64,000 nt of DNA from Canna indica (lineage: Eukaryota > Streptophyta > Magnoliopsida > Zingiberales > Cannaceae). A program made the position numbers and the translations under genes. Where the stretch lies: assembly GCA_034359265.1 (NCBI GenBank), contig CP136890.1, positions 72,107,501 to 72,171,500 on the forward strand. Reading direction: 5' to 3'. The notes below the pieces were generated by a model. It was given only the letters and a program-made list of their open reading frames with translations. It made no database searches and was not told the origin of the DNA. The first letter of the stretch is position 1. Every line of letters begins with the position of its first letter. Shown piece by piece: positions 56,880-64,000 of the stretch.

Positions 56880-58255
56880 ATCAAACTTTACTGAAGTTCC
56901 TTATAATACTTGGTGGCTTGATTCTGGCTCTACTACTCATATTTCCAATACGATGTAGGAATTCCTTTCAATCCAGATCGTAAAGGAAAATTTGTTTGTG
57001 TACATAGGAAATTGAAAGAAAGCTCCAGTTGAAGGAATGAGCACTTACCGTCTAATTTTGGATACTGGACATTATTTAGATTTGTATCAAACTCTTTATA
57101 TACCTACTTTTTCCCGTAATTTGGTTTCATTACCAAAGTTAGATAAAACGATATTTAATGTAATTTTTGGTTGTGGATCTTTTTGTTTATTTAAGAATAA
57201 TAAAATTATTTGTTCAGGAACTTTATGTGATGGTCTTTACAAATTTAATCTTGATAATTGTTTTACTGAAACTTTAATGATGTTGCATCACAAAGTTGGT
57301 ACTAAAGGTAGTTTAGTGAATGAAAATTTTGCTTACTTGTGGCATGAATGTCTAGGTCACATATCCAGAGAAAGAATGGAAAGATTAGTAAAAAATGAAA
57401 TCCTTCCAAATTTGGATTTTACGAACCTAGGAGTATGTATTGATTATGTTAAAGGTAAACAAACAAGACATACTAATAAGAAAGGAGCCACAAGAAGTAC
57501 ACAACTTCCTGAAATTATACATACCAACATATGTGGTCTTTTGATGTTCTCTCTTTTGGTGGAGAAAAGTACTTCATCACTTTTATTGATGATTTTTCAC
57601 GTTTTGGTTATGTTTAGCTATTGCATGAAAAATCTCAATCTATGAATGCTCTTGAGATTTTCATTAATGAGGTTGAGAGGCAATTAGATAAAAAAGTGAA
57701 AATTATTAGATCCGATAGAGATGGTGAGTATTACAGAAGGTATAATGAATCATGACAAAATCCAGATCCATTCGCTAAGTTCCTTGAAAGTCGTGGCATC
57801 TGTGCTCAATATATTATGCCACGAACACCAGAACAAAATGGTGTTGCAGAAAGGTGTAATCGTACTCTAATGGAAATGGTTATGAGCATGCTTAGTCATT
57901 CATCCTTACCCTTATCATTGTGGATGTATACCTTAAAAACAGATGTGTATTTATCAAATAGGTTCCTAGTAAGGCAGTACCTAAAACTCCTTTTGAGTTG
58001 TGGACCGGAAGGAAACCTAGTTTAAAGCACCTACATATTTGGGGTTGCCCGGCGAAAATAAGAATTTATAATCCACATGAAACAAAATTAGATTTTAGAA
58101 CTGTGAGTGGATATTTTATTGGATATCCAAAAAAATCCAAAGGGTATAGATTTTATTGTCCTAATAATAGTACGAGAATTGTTGAAACTGAAAATACTAG
58201 GTTCATTGAAATGATGAAACTAGTGGGAGTGAAGAATTGTGTAACGTAGGCATTC
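56880..58255 (+). pseudogene. Copia protease and integrase of element E
   Basis: The protease motif WWLDSGSTTHIS is near 56915. The frame 57037-57645 gives LYIPTFSRNLVSLPKLDKT and a GAG-pre-integrase domain (WHECLGHISRERMERL), where the CX2C of the HHCC finger reads CIDY, so the second cysteine is lost. The DDE core follows over broken frames: FITFIDDFSRFGYV, IRSDRDGEY and TPEQNGVAERCNRTLMEM. The C-terminal region includes KHLHIWGCPAKI and GYFIGYPKKSKGY. Integrase would insert the cDNA; the stops and finger loss show that it is inactive. Confidence 0.92.
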
Positions 58256-59055
58256 AAGAAGTTATGGTGCAAGTTCCTTTACCTATAACTTCTAAAGTTG
58301 TTGCCCCTATGGTTATTGTACAACCTAACAATAATCATGAACAACAAATTAATGATCAAACACTCCATAACAAAGATGCCAATAATGATCCTATAGTAGA
58401 GGAACCACCATTAAGAAGATCTCAAAGGGAAATGAGATCTGTTATTCTTGATGATTATGTGGTCTATCTACAAGAAACAGATATTGACAACAGAATAAAT
58501 GATGATCTAGTTTCATATTCTCAAGCTGTTAATTGTGATTATTCTAGTAAATGGATCAATGCAATGGAAGATGAGTTGAAGTCTATGGATGATAATCAAG
58601 TTTGAGATCTTGTCGAATTGCTAGAAGATTACAAGAAGGTTGGTTGCAAATGGGTGTTTAAGACAAAACGAGACTCTAATGACAATAACTTGTCAAATTC
58701 TAGACATGTTGCCAAAGACTTCACTCAAAAAGATGTCATTGATTATAAAGAGACATTTTCACCCGTGTCTAAGAAGGATACACTTAGAATTATTTTTGCC
58801 TTAGTGGCTCATTACGATTTAGAGCTACTCTAGATGGACGTTAAAACTGTCTTTCTTAATGGGAATTTAGAAGAAGAAATGTATATGGATCAACCTGATG
58901 AATTTTTCATTAAAGAAAAGGAACACATGGTGTGTAAACTGAAGAAATCAATATATAGACTCAAACAAGTTCATAACCTCTTCCGGCATTCGAGAGAATA
59001 CTATTGATCGGTGTATAGATATGAAGGTTAGCAGGAGCAAGTTTATTTTTCTAGT
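58237..59055 (+). pseudogene. Copia reverse transcriptase, 5' part (element E)
   Basis: A linker rich in Asn and Gln (58237-58500) leads into WINAMEDELKSM, VGCKWVFKTKRDSN, DYKETFSPVSKKDTLRIIFA and, after a stop, MDVKTVFLNGNLEEEMYMDQ and SIYRLKQ. A short deletion removes part of the next block. ENTIDRCIDMKVSRSKFIF then runs into the solo LTR insertion at 59061. On the far side it resumes with LYVDDI. Confidence 0.9.
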
Positions 59056-59060
59056 CTTCT

Positions 59061-61138
59061 CGTTACGCCTCGCCTAAGTTTATCCCTAGATAAGGGACCT
59101 CAGCTAGGAGGAGCGCAACCTACAACTTGACAATGAGAAACACCCAAAAATCTCAACAAGAACAACTGAAATCATTATTTTCACAAAGAGTTCTCTACAC
59201 AAATGTTCAACATCAATCTAAAAATAGCTAAGAAAATATTTAAGCAGCGGATGACGCCTCCTCCTCCAGGACTCTAGGTACCCAACTTCAACTACTGACA
59301 TACTTGCAAATATGAGGCAATAATAAATAACATCAGCGGAAAGCTGAGTAGGAGAATCAATATGCCAACAATAAGGACAACAATCATGATGCGATGATAC
59401 TACAAATGCAACAATACACAACCCTTTAATAAAAGGCAACATGTCAACAACAACAAGATACATGCTCACCTATCAACTATTGCAACTCATACCAATCAAG
59501 AGCGTAATGGACAAGCTAGTGGGTTTGCCCCGCACTCTCGCACCTCAAGAGTGGCACCTCAAGCCCGCTCCAGCTGGAGGTACGACCATCCAAGGATAGT
59601 CCGCCGACGTCTAACAGCGCGACGCTGCACACGAGCCCGTCGATGTCTAACAGCGCGACGCCGTACATGCAACTCGAGTGAAAGTTTCGTGATCACTGGT
59701 GTCACCGCCCATACTCCTCGGGCAAACAATCAATAGTGTCCGGGCTTGCGCCCATAACGGTTATAATGCAGTATGTCATCAACAACTGACCTATGATACT
59801 AGCAATAATGCCTGATACAACAATAAGCAGCATGATAGCTAGATCTCACCACATGACACATCACAATTGATCTACAATGCTAACAACAATAAATGCTACA
59901 ACAACTATCAACTGAAGATGCAACCAAAATAATTCATGTTAGCAAATATAATTTATGACAACACTAATAGTGTACACAATGCCTAGCATAATATCATGCT
60001 TAATAATCATCAATGAATAACAGCTAATCGGACTCATACAATTATCAACATAGCATGTTCAATAACATAATGCAACAGAAGATTAATGAATTTCAGAAGC
60101 AAATCAAGCAAAAAGAAGCAAGGGATAAAATCGTCAAATTACCTATTCAACATTCATCGGCTACGACAGGAGTCAACTCACCCCAACACCACTATCTATA
60201 CTCTAAATCACCACCTAACATCGAATACCACTATTCTATATTGTTTAATTATTTATCAACTGAATTAATAACTCGCATCTACCAAATAACACCGAAACAT
60301 AGAAAAGACCTACCATACGACCTCTGATCATAAATCCGACACCACCATCATGTTCAGAACGCAAAAACCTACAACTTTGGTATTCACCTTGACTCGATCC
60401 GACGATTCTACGGTCAAATCTAAAAATATTCTAATATTCTATAATTTAATCTCATTTCATGCGATACGGTTCTCTTCTTAATTAACCTATTTATTAAATT
60501 ATATAAATAACATCTCCCTCGCTACTCGTCCCCTGCCCGACCTCTCGACCTCCCTGCCTCGACGCCGCCCTCCTCGCTCCGCTCGAATCCACGCCAGCCG
60601 GCCCTCTCGGCCGGCGGCGACCACCGCCAACCCTCCTCTGACCTCCCCCGTGGACTCCGGCACCGATGAGACATCGCCTCTTCTCCAAAAAAGGGGCCGA
60701 ACAGCAGGCGCGATTGCTGCCCTACCTCTGGCAGCAACTCTGCGGCCTGGCCGTCGCACCAAGACCGCATGGTCCGGCGCCATCGGCAACGGCACGATCG
60801 CCGCCACCTCGATCCGACTATTCTATCTCCTCCAACTATCCCGCTGCCGCTGATGAATGTAGAATCGGGAAAACGACAACGACAACGGAAAACAACAAGA
60901 AGAGAAAAGACTCCTACCTAAAAACTCCTCCAAACTCCGATCTTCACCGGAGTCTTCTCACAGGCGCCGCCTCAGTGCTACCGTCGCACGTCCGCCGCTG
61001 CTACAGTATTCGAGAGAGAGCGAGAAAAAGAATTAGAGAGGAAATTAGGGCTAATTAAATAGGATTATGCACTTTTGCAAAAAGGTCTCTCTAAGAAAAA
61101 TATTTACAACAAGGTCCCCAAATTTTCAGGTCATAACA
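59061..61138 (-). mobile_element. Solo LTR (gypsy-type) inside copia E, 2078 bp
   Basis: On the minus strand it starts tgttatgacctgaaa (61138) and ends cgtaacg (59061; last base mutated from the usual ca). Flanks cttct (59056-59060) and cttat (61139-61143) form a 5-bp duplication with one mismatch. The copia reading passes directly from FIFLV to LYVDD when it is removed. The GC-rich patch at 60530-60850, open in several frames on both strands, belongs to the LTR and is not treated as genes. Confidence 0.85.
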
Positions 61139-61550
61139 CTTATATGTTGATGACATTTTTTGGAAAAGTGCGAAGCAATCCGTCATTGATGCATCCACTA
61201 TGGAGGCTAAGTTTGTAGCAAGTTTTGAGGCTATTATTCATGGTTTATGGCTGCAGAACTTTATTTCAGGGCTTAGGGTTGTCGACAATATTGCTAAGTC
61301 GTTGAAAATTTATTGTGACATTCTGCAGCAATTTTTTTTTCTAAGAACGACAAGTATTCTAAGGGTGCTAAGCATATGAAGATTAAATACTTGTCTGTTA
61401 AAGAAGAAGTTCAAAAACAGAGAGGGTCAATTGAACATATTAGCACCAATTTTATGGTAGCAAATCCATTCACAAAAGGATTGTCACCCAAGATATTTCG
61501 TGAGCATGTAAAGAACGTATGGGTATTATTGGACGTCATTAATGTTATAT
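61139..61550 (+). pseudogene. Copia RT/RNase H fusion remnant (element E)
   Basis: LYVDDI, the RT catalytic motif, is followed at once by FWKSAKQSVIDASTMEAKFV, which belongs to RNase H. Some 200 residues between them are deleted. KHMKIKYLSVKEEVQ, ANPFTKGLSPKIFREH and the usual copia C terminus follow, with one frameshift near 61330. Confidence 0.92.
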
Positions 61551-61903
61551 AATTAACTGATTGTAATTGTAATGTTTGTTGTGATCACTCCGAGCTCAAC
61601 AATAATTTATTTTTGATTATCCTATTTCTAAATAGTATACATAAATGGTATTGTCAGTTAAGACATTAAAGTTGGATCATACTCTTATTATGAATTATAA
61701 TAAGGAAAAAAGTTTAATGTTGTAGTACATGAAAGGGACTATACTGAAAATGATGACGTACAACCGATATGACTTGCATTAGTCTTCTACTTAGTCATGA
61801 TATTATGTTGAAACCAATATAAAAAGAGTTAACATTATGCTTGTGTACACATTATGTTTTATATTAAACCATCGAGTAAACTCACATGAAACAAATGGAA
61901 GAA

Positions 61904-62364
61904 TGTAAGATATATTTTATGTTCCATGAGAATTATAATAGTCTATGATTTAATAATAATTAAAATGTTAAATCCCTTTTTGGTTAATTAGAATCATTAT
62001 TTAATTTAAGGGTTGTGATCTTTCATAAGGGTTGCAATGAAGAGATTGTTTGATTGAAGCACCCTCTTACCTACTATAAATAAGGATCAGGGTCCTCTCT
62101 CCACCCAACAGATTTAGTAATAGTACATTGACTCGATCTACATTGTACTTCAAGAAAGGAATTAGAGAGAGATCAATGTCCTATTGTTTGAGCGTTTAAG
62201 CATTTGATTCAATCGAAGACTTTTTGGTTATAAATAGTTTCTCACAAATTAAGTCCATGGAGAAAGGTATGCTCTCTTGAACAATAATTTTATTCTCACG
62301 TGAGAAAAACATGAAGTTCTAGATTCTTGATTATAAATTTCAGTGTATTAAAATTAAACTTATA
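61904..62364 (+). mobile_element. 3' LTR of Ty1/copia element E
   Basis: Copy of 53498-53960 with scattered differences, preceded by a short purine tract (ggaagaa). Ends cttata where the 5' copy has cttaca. Followed by agaat, the duplicated target. Confidence 0.92.
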
Positions 62365-64000
62365 AGAATATGTTAGGTGCTGTTTGATTAGCGAAAACTA
62401 TTTTTTAATTTAGTTTTAGTGAAAATAAAAACTTAGTTTCGAAAACCTGATTTCAGTCTCTGATTTTTAGTTTTCTGAAAACACGTTTGGTTAACGAAAA
62501 TAACATCAGTTTTACTTAATTTTGAATTAAGTGAATACTTATTTGATTATAGAAACTAATATTAATTTTCATTAAACATCTTTAGTAGTAATCTAATTTT
62601 GATTAAATAGTAAACTAATTCATATAAAATAGTACATAAAACTTAATATGATTGTAAAAAAAAGTCGCATACTGATAAAATTAAGAGGAATCATTGTTCA
62701 ACATTATATAAGATGAATTATTTTTAGTTGAAAAAAAAATAGTTTTAGTTAAATTATAAATATATCTTCTGTAGTGAAATTGAGTTATTTTAAAAATTAG
62801 ACTTGAGTCAATTAAATATAAATTGGTTTAATTAATTTGTCAATTTAAGATAATAGATTGAGTTGAAAATGATGATTTTAATTTTAATTTTTATAAATTA
62901 GATATAGTTTGATTTATTTGTAAATTAATTAATTTTAAACATATATAACAAGTTTGCTACTGTATTTGATATCAAAATCGACAACTTCGAAATTACAGAA
63001 AATAATATTATGGTGTTTTCAATTTTATTAAGAAAACTGATTTCGTTTTCATTCTAGTTTCGATTTAGGCCTTGTTTTAGGTATTTTAAAAATAAAATTT
63101 CATGAAACCATGAAAAACTACTAAATTCATGGTTTAAAAATTTGGCCAAATTAAATTCATGATTTTCAAACCATGAGATTACAATCGCAAATCATGACCA
63201 TCATTTGGAAGTCTTTCCAAATAAAAGATTGAACAATATCATATCATGTAAAATCATACCTTACCACGAAATAAATAAGTCTTTAGTTTTATGAAAATGC
63301 AGAATCAAATACATTTTCGTAATCAATTTTAATTGTACTGGAATTAAAATCATAAAAATAGATCTGATTTCGCCAACCAAATACGTCTTTAATGTTGCCG
63401 AATAATTTTAATTCAATGGTCAAATTGCACCGCTAAGGATATAAATCAAATTCCCCAATTCATACTTCTAATCAGATCAATGTTTTGGAGATATAAGGTA
63501 GAGCTCACGTGTACGTGATGCTCGCGAGGAGAACATCCAATATTTTGTTTTGTCAATGGGTAAAAAATTTCATTAGAAAACGAGGTTTATAACATCAAAC
63601 ATAGGATGCTACAGGAGTAGCATTAATATCACTTACAAGTGGAAGGATAGGGGAGGTAAATATCAGACTGCAAGTGTTGATTCATGCCACGTGTCTAACA
63701 CAAGTTTAATTGAGTCTTCGATGGAACGAGGAGTGGATCTGACTACTCCATCGTTTCTGCAACGCCATAGACTCCACGACGTGCAACCCAGCAACTCTGT
63801 CTGATTGGTGTTCGGGTTTTGACTTGAGGGACGACCAACCTTCTCCGATAGAAGAGACTTGCTTGGTGGTGTTCACCGATTTTTTTTTTCCTTCTACGTA
63901 GTCGGGCTCTATAAAAGTTCTATAAAATCTTTTTTATAAGTGAATCTAAGTTTTTTAATATTGAACTTAGGATCATTAATATTGAATCTGAAGTAAAAAT
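62365..64000. other. AT-rich terminal region, no gene recognised
   Basis: gctgtttgattagcgaaaa at 62382 and ttcgccaaccaaatacgtc at 63371 look like opposed ends of a MITE-like unit (the gtttggttagcgaaa type) of about 1 kb, but pairing is weak and no target duplication was found. From 63530 the composition rises in GC, with short runs resembling a leader or gene flank. No frame could be supported. Confidence 0.35.

Larger units (their letters stand above)
53498..62364 (+). mobile_element. Ty1/copia element E with nested insertions
   Basis: An 8.87-kb locus with both LTRs, primer site, gag, protease, integrase, RT and RNase H in copia order (integrase before RT), and a purine tract before the 3' LTR. 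Removing the hAT MITEs at 54619-55070 and 55862-56517 and the solo LTR at 59061-61138 leaves about 5.7 kb. The core also has an internal deletion fusing RT to RNase H. Target duplication aaaat/agaat flanks it. Many stops; inactive. Confidence 0.9.

Noticed and set aside
60494..61058. Arg/Gly-rich frames on both strands
   Set aside because: They sit inside the solo LTR at 59061-61138, in a GC-rich patch with no conserved motif.

Overview
This is a transposon-rich stretch of a flowering-plant nuclear genome. A monocot seems likely: the first exon of the phosphatase gene is very GC-rich while the surroundings are AT-rich, and the introns are swollen with repeats. That lineage call is an inference and the species cannot be named from the sequence. 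Only two intact-looking host genes are visible. Almost everything else is dead or non-autonomous transposable elements, many nested inside each other with readable target-site duplications (TSDs).

Layout. 1-7788: a broken Ty3/gypsy element on the minus strand (gag, protease and reverse transcriptase kept; RNase H and integrase lost). Its 3' LTR carries a 1989-bp Pack-MULE holding a captured fragment of an MCTP/FTIP-type C2-domain gene, and its gag region is tandemly duplicated. 8778-9290: a Mutator-like MITE. 9828-13858: a plus-strand gypsy LTR and truncated gag. 15065-18290: a dead Helitron helicase on the minus strand, split by a Sirevirus-like solo LTR. 18300-22200: AT-rich inverted repeats with a foldback element and a hAT-like element inside. 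23945-28336: a GPI-anchored GH17 beta-1,3-glucanase gene of three exons with a Tourist-like MITE in intron 1. 30427-32861: a 5'-truncated LINE abutting a gypsy gag/LTR fragment (32862-36922) that holds a hAT-like element.

37657-51984, minus strand: a PP2A B' (B56) regulatory subunit gene in two coding exons separated by an intron of about 12.87 kb. The intron contains an LTR element coding only for gag and protease, an old hAT transposase element, a second truncated hAT flanked by a 491-bp direct duplication, and a GC-rich hAT MITE. 52768-53324: another hAT MITE. 53498-62364: a Ty1/copia element with both LTRs, itself hit by two hAT MITEs and a 2.08-kb solo LTR. 62365-64000: AT-rich sequence with no gene recognised.

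The two host genes have unrelated jobs: callose turnover at the cell wall or plasma membrane, and PP2A targeting. They are not a functional cluster. I found no CRISPR array, convincing tRNA or rRNA gene, organellar insert or obviously new gene system. The points most worth following are the Pack-MULE gene capture, the giant intron, the gag-protease-only LTR element, the odd duplication around the truncated hAT, and the tRNA-promoter-like segments inside GC-rich hAT MITEs.
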